Source of the DNA: Streptomyces roseolilacinus
Lineage (GTDB): Bacteria > Actinomycetota > Actinomycetes > Streptomycetales > Streptomycetaceae
Direction of reading: 5' to 3'
NCBI RefSeq assembly: GCF_014649335.1
Contig: NZ_BMSV01000004.1
Coordinates: 496,001-560,000 of the forward strand
Length of the DNA stretch: 64,000 nucleotides
Shown in pieces: positions 1 to 7,622 of this stretch. Within the stretch, counting starts at the first letter, position 1, and the number at the start of each line of letters is the position of its first letter. The notes beneath the pieces were generated by a model. It saw only the letters and a list, made by a program, of their open reading frames with translations, was not told the origin of the DNA and did no database searches. Both the position numbers and the translations under genes were made by a program.

Positions 1-1
1 C

Positions 2-268
2 GCCGAGGGCCGCACGGCCCTGTCCGCCCCCGTCGCCGGCCGCGTCATGGACCGCGCCCGCGGCGCCGCGGGCCCCTCCCTGACCGCCCGCGAGCGCGAC
101 ATCCTGCGCCAGCTGGCCCGCGGGCTCGGCAACCGCGACATCGCCCGCGCCCTCTTCATCAGCGAGGCGACGGTCAAGACCCACCTGAGCCGCGTCTACG
201 CCAAGCTCGGCGTCGACACCCGCGCGGGCGCGGTGGCGGTCGCCAAGGAGCAACGCCTCCTCCCGTGA
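2..268 (+). CDS. LuxR-type response regulator, C-terminal part (truncated by window edge)
   Basis: The window opens inside this gene. Reading frame 2 is open from the first bases, so the true start lies upstream. The visible part is a complete LuxR/FixJ helix-turn-helix domain: LTARERDILRQLARG, then NRDIA and the recognition-helix segment SEATVKTHLSRVYAKLG, which is the standard order. Such domains usually sit behind a phospho-receiver domain (NarL/FixJ class), but no receiver is visible here, so the class is inferred. The stop codon overlaps the GTG start of the next gene by three bases, suggesting co-transcription. Confidence 0.85.
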   Translation, partial: AEGRTALSAPVAGRVMDRARGAAGPSLTARERDILRQLARGLGNRDIARALFISEATVKTHLSRVYAKLGVDTRAGAVAVAKEQRLLP

Positions 269-804
269 CCTCCCGGTCCCGGCGACGTGACACCATCGCG
301 TACGTGCTCGACATCGGCTACTCGCTCTCCCGTCGCTTCCCCGACCCCCCGCAGACCGACTACCGGCGGGCCGACGTGCACGCCCTGCGGCACGACCTGT
401 TCTGCGGGGACGTGTACCTCGCGGACACCGAGGCCGACCGGGAGGTGTCCACGGCCTGGGGATGGGTGCCGGTGCTCGACTTCGCCTGGGCGCTGTGCGA
501 CATCGTCGAGCGGCTCGACCGGGACCCGCGCGGCAGCCGGGCGGCGCAGCCGCAGTACGCCGAGCTGGACTTCACCGAGTCCACCGACCGGATGCTGTTC
601 GAGCGCCGCTTCGGCTGGGTCGACGTGGAGGCGGACTGGATGCCCGGGGACGAGCCGCCGCTCACCTTCGGCCACGCCGAGCTGCGCCGGGAGGCGCGGG
701 ACTTCCTGCACGACCTGATCGCCGACCTCGTCGACCTGCACGAGGACCTCGCCGACAACCCGGTCGTCTGGGACCTCCAGGCCCGCTTCCCCCGCCTGCC
801 CTGA
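265..804 (+). CDS. Hypothetical acidic protein, 179 aa
   Basis: Soluble, Asp/Glu/Trp-rich protein with no signal peptide or membrane segment and no motif I recognise. The GTG start overlaps the stop of the regulator upstream, which argues for translational coupling. An in-frame GTG at 304 is an alternative that would remove a basic N-terminus. The last third (REARDFLHDLIADLVDLHED) looks like a charged amphipathic helix. It resembles uncharacterised Streptomyces proteins; no function is assigned. Codon use is typical of the neighbourhood, so it is probably a real gene. Confidence 0.7.
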   Translation: MTSRSRRRDTIAYVLDIGYSLSRRFPDPPQTDYRRADVHALRHDLFCGDVYLADTEADREVSTAWGWVPVLDFAWALCDIVERLDRDPRGSRAAQPQYAELDFTESTDRMLFERRFGWVDVEADWMPGDEPPLTFGHAELRREARDFLHDLIADLVDLHEDLADNPVVWDLQARFPRLP

Positions 805-884
805 GCGGCCCGCGCCGGCACGTCACGAAACCGGACCGCCGTCGGTCTACCTGGTGAGAGCACCCCGCCCCACCAGGAGGAGTC

Positions 885-2087
885 ATGACCACCCGTTCCG
901 GCCGGCGCGTCACCGTCATAGGCGGCGGTTTCGCCGGGCTGACCGCCGCGATCACCGCCGCCGAGGCCGGCGCCCGCGTCACCCTGTACGAGGCGCACCG
1001 GACGCTCGGCGGCCGCGCCCGCACCGCCGGCGCCCCGTACCGCACCAACGAGGGCCCGCACGCCCTGTACCACCGCGGACCGCACCGGGCGTGGCTGGCG
1101 GAGCGCGGCCTGCTCGGGCCGCTGGCGCGGATCCCGCTGGCGGAGGGCGCCCGGTTCCGCTTCCACCAGGGCGGGGCCCTGCGCCGCACCCCGCCCCCGG
1201 GCCTGCTGCGCCTGGCCCGGCGCGCCCCCGCGGACGCGCCGGTGGACGCGGACTTCCGGACCTGGGCCACCGCCCAGGCCGGACCGGCCGCCGCCCGCGT
1301 CGCTGCGCACTACAGCGGGGTCGCCCTGTTCCACCACGACCCCGGCGCCCTGTCGGCCCGCTTCGTCCAGGAGCGGCTGCACCGCGCCGCCGCCCTGCTG
1401 CCCGAGGCGCGCTACCCGCGCGGCGGCTGGGGCCAGGTCGTGGAGCGCATGGCGGCGCACGCCTGGAACCTGGGCGTGCGCATCGAGGTCGGCTCCCGCG
1501 TGGACGCCCTGCCGGACGCGGCCGGCGGGCCGGTCATCGTCGCCACGTCCCTGGACGCGGCCCGCCGGCTCCTGGGGGACCCGGCGGTCACCTGGGAGAG
1601 CGGCCGCACGGCGCTGCTGGACCTGGTGCTGCGCTCCCGCACCGGCGACCCGTTCGTGGTGTCCGACCTGGACGCGCCGGGCTGGCTGGAACGGTTCACC
1701 GCCCAGGACCCGGGCCTCGCGCCGGCCGGGCGGCAGCTGCTGCAGGGCCAGTTCCCGGTGGCGCCCGGCGAGTCGAGGGCCGTGGGGATCGCGCGCGCCG
1801 AGCGCCTGCTGGACCTGGGCTTCCCCGGGTGGCGCGACCGTACGGAATGGTCGCGCGAGGCCCTCGCGCAGGGCCGTACCGGCGCCGTCGACCGCCCCGG
1901 TACGACCTGGCGGGACCGGCCGGCGATCGTGCGGGGCGACGGGCTGTTCCTCGCGGGCGACGCCGTCGCGGCGCCGGGCCTCCTGACGGAGGTGGCGTTC
2001 CACAGCGGCCTGCGGGCGGCGGCCCTCGCCCTCGAATCGCTCGGCGCGTCCGGGGCGGCCGACCGCCTTGACCTCAACCATGCTTGA
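885..2087 (+). CDS. FAD/NAD(P)-dependent amine-oxidase/phytoene-desaturase-like oxidoreductase
   Basis: 400-residue flavoprotein. The N-terminal Rossmann fold is clear: VTVIGGGFAGLTAA (GxGxxG at about residues 13-18), an acidic residue ending strand 2 (LYEAHR) and the GGR motif at 42-44 that is typical of the phytoene desaturase/amine oxidase superfamily. The C-terminal FAD-contacting segment GLFLAGDAVAAPG lies near residue 350. A good AGGAGG site precedes the ATG. The substrate cannot be told from sequence; there are no carotenoid genes beside it, so a carotenoid role is not implied. The gene stands between two unrelated genes and is probably monocistronic. Confidence 0.85.
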   Translation: MTTRSGRRVTVIGGGFAGLTAAITAAEAGARVTLYEAHRTLGGRARTAGAPYRTNEGPHALYHRGPHRAWLAERGLLGPLARIPLAEGARFRFHQGGALRRTPPPGLLRLARRAPADAPVDADFRTWATAQAGPAAARVAAHYSGVALFHHDPGALSARFVQERLHRAAALLPEARYPRGGWGQVVERMAAHAWNLGVRIEVGSRVDALPDAAGGPVIVATSLDAARRLLGDPAVTWESGRTALLDLVLRSRTGDPFVVSDLDAPGWLERFTAQDPGLAPAGRQLLQGQFPVAPGESRAVGIARAERLLDLGFPGWRDRTEWSREALAQGRTGAVDRPGTTWRDRPAIVRGDGLFLAGDAVAAPGLLTEVAFHSGLRAAALALESLGASGAADRLDLNHA

Positions 2088-2135
2088 GGACGAAGGCTGT
2101 CTTGTGCACACCGCCGCACGAGACAGGAGCCCTCC

Positions 2136-3134
2136 ATGCACGCGATCCGCCTGCACGCCTTCGGCCCCGCCGAGAACCTGACGTACGAGGAGGTCCCGGA
2201 CCCCGTACCGGCCCCCGGCCAGGTCCGCGTCGCCGTCGCCGCCGCGGGGGTCCACCTCCTCGACACGGCCCTGCGCGAGGGCCTGCCCGGCCCCTTCGCC
2301 GCCCCCGCCGACCTGCCCACCGTCCCCGGCCGCGAGGTCGCCGGCACGGTCGACGCGCTCGGCGAGGGCACCGACCCGGCCTGGCTCGGCGCACGCGTCG
2401 TCGCCCACCTCGGCACCGGCCCCGGCGGCTACGCCGAACTCGCCGTCACCGACGCGGCCCGCCTCCACCGGATCCCCCCGGGCCTCGACGAGGCGCAGGC
2501 CGTCGCGATGATCGGCACCGGCCGCACCACGATGGGGATCGTCCAGTTCACCGACCTCGGCCCCGGCGACGTCGCCGTCGTCCCGGCCGCGGCGGGCGGC
2601 ATCGGCACGCTCCTCGTCCAGTACGCGAAGAACGCCGGCGCCACCGTCCTCGGCCTCGCGGGCGGCCCCGCGAAGACGGCCCTCGCCCTCGCGGGCGGCG
2701 CCGACGCCGCGATCGACTACACGCGCCCCGACTGGCCGTCCGAGGCCCGCGCGTTCCTCGGGGAGCGGCGGGCGACGGTCGTGTACGACTCCGTGGGCGG
2801 CGAGACCGGGCGCGCCGCGGTCGACCTGCTCGGCGAGGGCGGCCGGCACGTCGTCTTCGGCTGGTCCGGCCAGGGCATCAGGGACGGCGGGCCGCTCACC
2901 TTCACGCAGGAGGAGCTTGCCGCCCGGGGCATCACCTCGGAGCAGGTCCTCGGTCGGGCCATGCTCGACCGGGCGGGCGGTGACGTCCGCACCCTGGAGA
3001 CCCGCGCCCTGGCCGAGGCCGCGGCCGGCCGCCTGCGCCCCGCCGTCTCCCGCTTCCCGCTGAGGGAGGCCGCCGAGGCCCACCGCGCGCTGGAGACCCG
3101 CCGCACGACCGGCAAGGTGGTCCTGGTCCCGTAG
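2136..3134 (+). CDS. Zinc-independent quinone oxidoreductase (MDR superfamily)
   Basis: 332-residue medium-chain dehydrogenase/reductase. The N-terminal GroES-like half contains PTVPGREVAGTVDALGEG, and the nucleotide-binding half contains VVPAAAGGIGTLLVQYAK, the AxxGGxG motif of the quinone-oxidoreductase subfamily. The catalytic zinc ligands of alcohol dehydrogenases (GHE and the structural Cys cluster) are absent, so an NADPH:quinone or enoyl-type reductase is expected rather than a zinc alcohol dehydrogenase. The ATG is preceded by GACAGGAGC. It is followed by a palindromic hairpin shared with the convergent GNAT gene. Confidence 0.85.
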   Translation: MHAIRLHAFGPAENLTYEEVPDPVPAPGQVRVAVAAAGVHLLDTALREGLPGPFAAPADLPTVPGREVAGTVDALGEGTDPAWLGARVVAHLGTGPGGYAELAVTDAARLHRIPPGLDEAQAVAMIGTGRTTMGIVQFTDLGPGDVAVVPAAAGGIGTLLVQYAKNAGATVLGLAGGPAKTALALAGGADAAIDYTRPDWPSEARAFLGERRATVVYDSVGGETGRAAVDLLGEGGRHVVFGWSGQGIRDGGPLTFTQEELAARGITSEQVLGRAMLDRAGGDVRTLETRALAEAAAGRLRPAVSRFPLREAAEAHRALETRRTTGKVVLVP

Positions 3135-3148
3135 GGCCGCGCGGCCCT
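3133..3148. terminator. Palindromic hairpin between convergent genes
   Basis: AGGGCC-GCGC-GGCCCT forms a short GC-only stem starting at the stop of the quinone oxidoreductase and lying just past the 3' end of the convergent acetyltransferase. It could serve both. There is no T tract. Confidence 0.4.
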
Positions 3149-3169
3149 CACGGGCCCGGGTCGCGCGCC

Positions 3170-3643
3170 CTATCCGCGTCCCAGCTCCGCCAGCGCCCCG
3201 TCGGTCAGCCGGTACACGGTCCACTCCTCCTGGGGACGCGCGCCCAGCGCCTCGTAGAAGTCGATCGACGGGGTGTTCCAGTTCAGGACGGACCACTCCA
3301 GCCGCTCGTACCCGCGCTCCACGCAGATCCGCGCCAGCTCCCGCAGCAGCGCCTTCCCGTACCCGCCGCCGCGCGCCTCGGGGCGCACGTACAGGTCCTC
3401 CAGGTAGACGCCGTGCACTCCGCGCCAGGTGGAGAAGTTCAGGAACCACAGGGCGAAGCCGACCACCTCGCCGTCCTCGTCCTGCGCGACGTGGGCGTAC
3501 GCCGCCGCCCGCTCCCCGAACAGCGCCTCGTGCAGCTGCTCCTCGGTGGCCCGCACCTCGTGCAGGGCCTTCTCGTACTCGGCGAGGTCGCGGATCATGG
3601 CGTGGATGACGGGCACGTCGGCCGCGGTGGCGCTACGAATCAT
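3170..3643 (-). CDS. GNAT family N-acetyltransferase
   Basis: 157-residue GNAT protein. The start MIRSATAADVPVIHAMI is chosen because it has the classic GNAT beta-1/alpha-1 beginning and a purine-rich GGAGGG-type site upstream; the same frame stays open further upstream but only as read-through. The acetyl-CoA loop is LYVRPEARGGGYGKALL (R-G-G-G-Y-G form of Q/RxxGxG/A), followed by a C-terminal segment with WNTPSIDFYEALGA. These features match the diamine/SSAT-like acetyltransferases. The substrate is unknown. Confidence 0.85.
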   Translation of the reverse strand: MIRSATAADVPVIHAMIRDLAEYEKALHEVRATEEQLHEALFGERAAAYAHVAQDEDGEVVGFALWFLNFSTWRGVHGVYLEDLYVRPEARGGGYGKALLRELARICVERGYERLEWSVLNWNTPSIDFYEALGARPQEEWTVYRLTDGALAELGRG

Positions 3644-3761
3644 GCCCCCACCCTCCCCCGCCCCGGGCCCCGCGGTCCAGGGCCTTCCGTCCCCCGGCCG
3701 CCGCTCCGCCGGGCTCCCGGCGGGCCGGACGGGCGCGGTGGGGGTCACCGCGCGGACGCGC

Positions 3762-4007
3762 TCACTCCTGGGGTTCCAGCACGTCGGACCAGGTGCGGCC
3801 GGTCCACACCCGGCCGTCCGCGACGCCCAGCCGCTCGGCCACCACGTCGTCGAGGAGCAGGGCCGTCCCCTCGCCCACCACCGCGTCGGGCCACCAGAAG
3901 GCCTCGCACTCCGTGCACAGCAGGAACGGCTCGCCGCCGTCCTTGAAGCGGTACACCTGGACGAACATCTGCTCGCAGCAGGGACACACCGGCCACACCG
4001 GCGCCAT
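3762..4007 (-). CDS. Small zinc-ribbon-like protein, 81 aa
   Basis: The chosen start MAPVWPVCPCC gives an 81-residue protein with two Cys pairs, CPCC near residue 8 and LLCTEC near residue 30, spaced as in a zinc ribbon. The rest is acidic with tryptophans (EAFWWPDAV). A GGGGGTGTGG stretch could act as ribosome-binding site. The frame continues upstream into the tRNA gene, which cannot be coding. The function is unknown; the Cys pairs suggest metal binding, and partner proteins are not evident. Confidence 0.65.
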   Translation of the reverse strand: MAPVWPVCPCCEQMFVQVYRFKDGGEPFLLCTECEAFWWPDAVVGEGTALLLDDVVAERLGVADGRVWTGRTWSDVLEPQE

Positions 4008-4063
4008 CGCCACACCCCCCGGAACGCCGAAGACTCCCGGCCGGGCGGGCCAGGAGTCTTCCG

Positions 4064-4140
4064 TGGAGCCGCCTGTCGGAATCGAACCGACGACCTCAAG
4101 ATTACAAGTCAAGCGCTCTAGCCAACTGAGCTAAGGCGGC
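4064..4140 (-). tRNA. tRNA-Thr (anticodon TGT)
   Basis: The minus strand folds as a 77-nt tRNA including an encoded CCA. Acceptor arm GCCGCCT pairs with AGGCGGC, D-stem GCTC with GAGC, and T-stem GTCGG with CCGAC around TTCGATT. The anticodon loop CTTGTAA gives anticodon TGT, reading ACA. The 5-bp anticodon stem as I align it (CTTGA / TCTTG) has two internal T-T mismatches, which is unusual and is listed as a finding. Confidence 0.92.
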
Positions 4141-4203
4141 AGCCGGGCCAGTGTAACCAACCGCGGACCCGCCGACATCGAAAATTTCGCCGGTCTCGAA
4201 CTG

Positions 4204-4232
4204 CTGACAGGCCCCGTCCCGCCAGGTAGCGT
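4204..4232 (+). promoter_or_regulatory. Candidate sigma-HrdB-type promoter for msiK
   Basis: CTGACA (-35-like) is followed after 17 bp by TAGCGT (-10-like), about 90 bp before the msiK ATG. A 6-bp hairpin (CCGGCA ... TGCCGG, 4289-4306) sits in the untranslated leader just upstream of the GAAGGGA ribosome site. Confidence 0.45.
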
Positions 4233-4323
4233 CACCGGGAAGTTCACCTGGGTGGACTGGACACACATCCTTCCTTTACTCGGATCGTCCGGCACGTTCC
4301 TGCCGGTGAAGGGACCCATCACC

Positions 4324-5460
4324 ATGGCGTCTGTCACGTTCGACAAGGCAACCCGGCTCTACCCGGGCGGCACCAAGCCCGCCGTCGACCAGCTCGAGAT
4401 CGAGATCGCGGACGGCGAGTTCCTCGTCCTCGTCGGCCCCTCCGGCTGCGGCAAGTCCACCTCCCTGCGCATGCTCGCGGGCCTGGAGGACGTCAACGGC
4501 GGCGCGATCCGCATCGGCGACCGCGACGTCACCCACCTGCCGCCGAAGGACCGGGACATCGCCATGGTGTTCCAGAACTACGCGCTCTACCCGCACATGA
4601 CCGTCGCCGACAACATGGGCTTCGCCCTCAAGATCGCCGGCGTCAACAAGGCGGAGATCCGCAAGAAGGTCGAGGAGGCGGCGAAGATCCTCGACCTGAC
4701 CGAGTACCTGGACCGCAAGCCGAAGGCGCTCTCCGGCGGTCAGCGCCAGCGCGTCGCCATGGGCCGCGCCATCGTCCGCGAGCCCCAGGTGTTCCTCATG
4801 GACGAGCCGCTGTCCAACCTCGACGCCAAGCTCCGCGTCTCCACCCGTACGCAGATCGCGTCCCTGCAGCGCCGCCTCGGCATCACCACCGTGTACGTCA
4901 CGCACGACCAGGTCGAGGCCCTCACCATGGGCGACCGCGTCGCCGTCCTCAAGGACGGCCTGCTCCAGCAGGTCGACACCCCGCGCAACATGTACGACCG
5001 CCCGGCCAACCTCTTCGTCGCCGGCTTCATCGGCTCCCCCGCCATGAACCTGGTCGAGGTGCCGATCACGGACGGCGGCGTGAAGTTCGGCAACAGCGTC
5101 GTCCCCGTGTCGCGCGAGGCGCTCACCGCCGCCGCCGACCGGGGCGACACGACCGTCACGGTCGGCATCCGCCCCGAGCACTTCGACGTCGTCGAGCACG
5201 GCGGCGCCGCGGCCACGCAGGCCCTGACCAAGGACGCCTCCGCCCCGGCCGGCCTCGCCGTCTCCGTCAACGTCGTCGAGGAGCTCGGCGCCGACGGCTA
5301 CGTGTACGGCTCCGCCCGCGTCGGCGGCGAGCCGAAGGACCTCGTCGTCCGCGTCGGCGGCCGCGCCATCCCGGAGAAGGGCTCCGAGTTGCACGTCGTC
5401 CCGCGCCCGGACGAGCTGCACGTCTTCTCCACCTCCACCGGCGAGCGCCTCAGCGACTGA
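4324..5460 (+). CDS. msiK: MsiK-type sugar ABC transporter ATP-binding protein
   Basis: 378-residue ATPase of the MalK/UgpC class, which energises several carbohydrate importers (cellobiose, maltose and similar) from one shared gene. Walker A GPSGCGKST is at residues 38-46, the signature LSGGQRQRV near 137, Walker B VFLMDEP near 157, and a C-terminal TOBE/regulatory region follows. There are no permease or binding-protein genes beside it, the usual arrangement for the multi-system ATPase MsiK. The start is set at MASVTFDKATRLYPG, preceded by GAAGGGA; an upstream in-frame GTG region is leader. A strong perfect terminator follows. Confidence 0.93.
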   Translation: MASVTFDKATRLYPGGTKPAVDQLEIEIADGEFLVLVGPSGCGKSTSLRMLAGLEDVNGGAIRIGDRDVTHLPPKDRDIAMVFQNYALYPHMTVADNMGFALKIAGVNKAEIRKKVEEAAKILDLTEYLDRKPKALSGGQRQRVAMGRAIVREPQVFLMDEPLSNLDAKLRVSTRTQIASLQRRLGITTVYVTHDQVEALTMGDRVAVLKDGLLQQVDTPRNMYDRPANLFVAGFIGSPAMNLVEVPITDGGVKFGNSVVPVSREALTAAADRGDTTVTVGIRPEHFDVVEHGGAAATQALTKDASAPAGLAVSVNVVEELGADGYVYGSARVGGEPKDLVVRVGGRAIPEKGSELHVVPRPDELHVFSTSTGERLSD

Positions 5461-5474
5461 TCCCGCCCGACCGC

Positions 5475-5515
5475 CGGACGGCTCCGCGTGCTCCACGCGG
5501 AGCCGTCCGCGTTTA
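5475..5515 (+). terminator. Strong terminator after msiK
   Basis: A perfect 16-bp stem CGGACGGCTCCGCGTG (5475-5490) with a three-base loop and its complement (5494-5509) is followed by CGTTTA. It lies 15 bp past the msiK stop. Confidence 0.85.
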
Positions 5516-5660
5516 CCGCCCCCGCATACGGAAATACCCCGGCACACCGGCCATTTCGGGTGGCGTTCGTCAACACGTGACGCACGAGGGGGTGGAGAAA
5601 CCTCCCCCGTGAGAGTGACGGAATGTCCCCGAAACTTCACCGAGCGCTACGCTCGCCTCC

Positions 5661-6077
5661 GTGAACCAGACAGCACGCCGCATCGGCCGTTCCCTCGCCC
5701 TCGTCCTGCCCGTCGTCCTGGTCCTCTCCGGTACGCTCGCGGTCTCCAGCGTCCCCTGGGCGGGCCAGCGCTCCGAAGCCCAACTCCTCACCGCCTCCGC
5801 GGAGAACGTCTCGGTCCGGTCGGCCGAGCCGCGCACCCCCGAGGACGTGCTCCGCGACCGGCTCCTGACCGAGCTGGAGCGCGAGGACCCGGGCGTCGCC
5901 CTGACGCACCTCCAGCGCGCCGTGGAGGACAGCCCGTCCCTCGCCAGGCACTGCATGTCGATCGCCCGCGACCTGGGCACCGCCGCCGTCCGCGTCTACG
6001 GCCCGACCGAGGCGCAGTCCTACTCGCGGCCCGTCTGCGACACCTCGTTCGCCGGTGGCGTCGCCTCTGCGAGCTGA
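5661..6077 (+). CDS. Secreted or membrane-anchored hypothetical protein, 138 aa
   Basis: GTG start. A basic N-terminus (RRIGRS) is followed by a hydrophobic stretch LALVLPVVLVLSGTLAVSS, which is a signal peptide or single anchor. The mature part is hydrophilic, with two cysteines (RHCMS and PVCDTSF) that could form a disulfide outside the cell. No known domain is recognised. It lies between msiK and the nucleotidyltransferase with ordinary high-GC codon use. Confidence 0.7.
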   Translation: MNQTARRIGRSLALVLPVVLVLSGTLAVSSVPWAGQRSEAQLLTASAENVSVRSAEPRTPEDVLRDRLLTELEREDPGVALTHLQRAVEDSPSLARHCMSIARDLGTAAVRVYGPTEAQSYSRPVCDTSFAGGVASAS

Positions 6078-6126
6078 GCGGCGGAGCGCGCCCGGTGACC
6101 ACCGCGGTACGCCTATCGTGCCCGGT

Positions 6127-6843
6127 ATGCACACCACTCCGACGCAGGCCGTGGTCCTGGCGGGCGGCCAGGGGTCCCGCCTGCGCCCCTACACCGACGA
6201 CCGCCCCAAGCCGATGGTCGAGATCCCGGGCACCGGGACCCCGATCATCGGCCACCAGTTGTCCTGGCTGGCCGCCGAGGGCGTGACCCACGCGGTCGTC
6301 TCCTGCGGCCACCTCGCCGACGTCCTGCGGCAGTGGCTCGACACCGCCGACCTGCCCCTGCACGTCACCACCGTCGTCGAGGAGCAGCCGCTGGGCCGCG
6401 GCGGCGGCCTGAAGTACGCGGCGGCCCGCCTGCCGTACCCCGACGAGCCCTGGTACGCGACCAACGGCGACGTCTGGACCCGTTTCTCGCTGCGCGAGAT
6501 GGCCGGGTTCCACACCGAGCGCGACGCCACCGCCACCCTCGCCCTGGCCCGCCCCCGCATCCCGTGGGGCGCCGTCGAGACCGACGCGTTCGGGCACATC
6601 ACCGACTTCATCGAGGCGCCCCCGTCGCCGTACCTGATCAACGCGGGCGTGTACGTCTTCTCCGCGGCCTTCCGCGACCTGCTGCCCGAGCGGGGCGACC
6701 ACGAGCGGACCACGTTCCCGCGCCTCGCCCGCGAACGGCGCCTCGCCGGCTTCCCGCTGCCGCAGGGCGCCTACTGGCGCGCCATCGACACCGCGAAGGA
6801 CCTGGCGGAGGCCGCCAGGGAACTGGCCGCGCACGGCGGCTAG
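6127..6843 (+). CDS. Sugar-phosphate nucleotidyltransferase
   Basis: 238-residue NTP_transferase enzyme. The diagnostic N-terminal signature AVVLAGGQGSRLRPYT followed by RPKPMVEI is present, then GxGGGLKYA and the metal-binding NGDVW. It is expected to transfer NMP to a sugar 1-phosphate (mannose-1-phosphate guanylyltransferase or glucose-1-phosphate thymidylyl-type). Nothing in the sequence decides the sugar. It lacks the C-terminal left-handed beta-helix, so it is the short form. The ATG at MHTTPTQ is preferred to upstream in-frame codons because conserved sequence begins right after it. Its TAG stop shares the CTAG tetranucleotide with the convergent regulator. Confidence 0.85.
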   Translation: MHTTPTQAVVLAGGQGSRLRPYTDDRPKPMVEIPGTGTPIIGHQLSWLAAEGVTHAVVSCGHLADVLRQWLDTADLPLHVTTVVEEQPLGRGGGLKYAAARLPYPDEPWYATNGDVWTRFSLREMAGFHTERDATATLALARPRIPWGAVETDAFGHITDFIEAPPSPYLINAGVYVFSAAFRDLLPERGDHERTTFPRLARERRLAGFPLPQGAYWRAIDTAKDLAEAARELAAHGG

Positions 6844-7493
6844 CCGGCGCCGTCCCGCCGCGTCCGCGCCCGTACGTGCATCCGCTCGCCCTGGCTGCCG
6901 AAGATGCTGAGCACCTCCACCGGGCCGTTCCCGGTGCTGCCGAACCAGTGCGGCACCCGCGTGTCGAACTCGGCGGCCTCACCGGACCCCAGCACCACGT
7001 CGTGGTCGCCGAGCACCAGCCGCAGCCGCCCCGCCAGCACGTACAGCCACTCGTGCCCCTCGTGGACGCGCGGGTCGGGCGTGGCCCGGGAGGCCGGGAT
7101 GACCATCTTGTACGTCTGCAGCGGGCCGGGCTGCCGGGTGAGCGGCACCACGGTCGAGCCGTGCACGGTACGCGGCTTGAGCCGTACCCGCGGGTCCCCG
7201 ACGTCGGGGGCGTCGACCAGCTCGTCGAGCGGCACCTGGTGCGCCTGGGAGAGCGGCAGCAGCAGTTCCAGCGTGGGCCGCCGCTGCCCGGTCTCCAGCC
7301 GGGAGAGGGTGCTGCGCGAGATCCCGGTGGCCTCGGACAGCGCGGCGAGGGTCACCCCGCGCCGCTGCCGCAGCTCCCGCAGCCGGGGCCCGACCCGGGC
7401 GAGTGCCTGCTCCATGTCGGCGGGCCGCGGGCCGGGGGAGGGGCGCCGCCGTACGGACCGGTGCTCCGGTGTCTCGTGCCGCATGCCCGTCAT
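6840..7493 (-). CDS. XRE-cupin transcriptional regulator
   Basis: 217 residues. The N-terminal helix-turn-helix (LRELRQRRGVTLAALSEATGISRSTLS as adjoining segments, about residues 38-65) is followed by a small-molecule-binding cupin domain (residues about 110-205) with HEGHEWLYVLAG and the later His of RVPHWF, the usual metal-binding cupin pattern. Such proteins commonly repress or activate adjacent metabolic genes in response to a ligand. A perfect palindrome lies 38 bp upstream of the start and may be its own operator. There is no obvious target gene next to it. Confidence 0.88.
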   Translation of the reverse strand: MTGMRHETPEHRSVRRRPSPGPRPADMEQALARVGPRLRELRQRRGVTLAALSEATGISRSTLSRLETGQRRPTLELLLPLSQAHQVPLDELVDAPDVGDPRVRLKPRTVHGSTVVPLTRQPGPLQTYKMVIPASRATPDPRVHEGHEWLYVLAGRLRLVLGDHDVVLGSGEAAEFDTRVPHWFGSTGNGPVEVLSIFGSQGERMHVRARTRRDGAG

Positions 7494-7530
7494 TGGACCC
7501 CGGCCGTTCCGGGGGCGGCAACCGTTGTTG

Positions 7531-7547
7531 CCGTTTCCGGGAAACGG
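7531..7547. promoter_or_regulatory. Palindrome upstream of XRE-cupin gene (candidate operator)
   Basis: CCGTTTCC-G-GGAAACGG, perfect 8-bp arms about one base. It is 38 bp before the regulator's start and separate from the larger terminator hairpin beside it, so an autoregulatory operator is plausible. Confidence 0.5.
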
Positions 7548-7548
7548 C

Positions 7549-7593
7549 CGAGGGCGGCCACCGGCGCGTCCTCGCGCGCGGTGGCCGCCCTCG
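7549..7593 (-). terminator. Terminator after the DoxX gene
   Basis: A 14-bp perfect stem CGAGGGCGGCCACC (7549-7562) with its complement at 7580-7593 and an 18-base loop. It lies 30 bp beyond the DoxX stop on the minus strand. Confidence 0.7.
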
Positions 7594-7622
7594 GTCCGGG
7601 AAGGGGCCCGGGAGCCCCCGGG

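Noticed and set aside
4242-4263. Possible PHO box before msiK (one GTTCACCTGGG unit)
   Set aside because: Only one unit matches; the next 11 bases do not, so a functional PhoP site is not supported.
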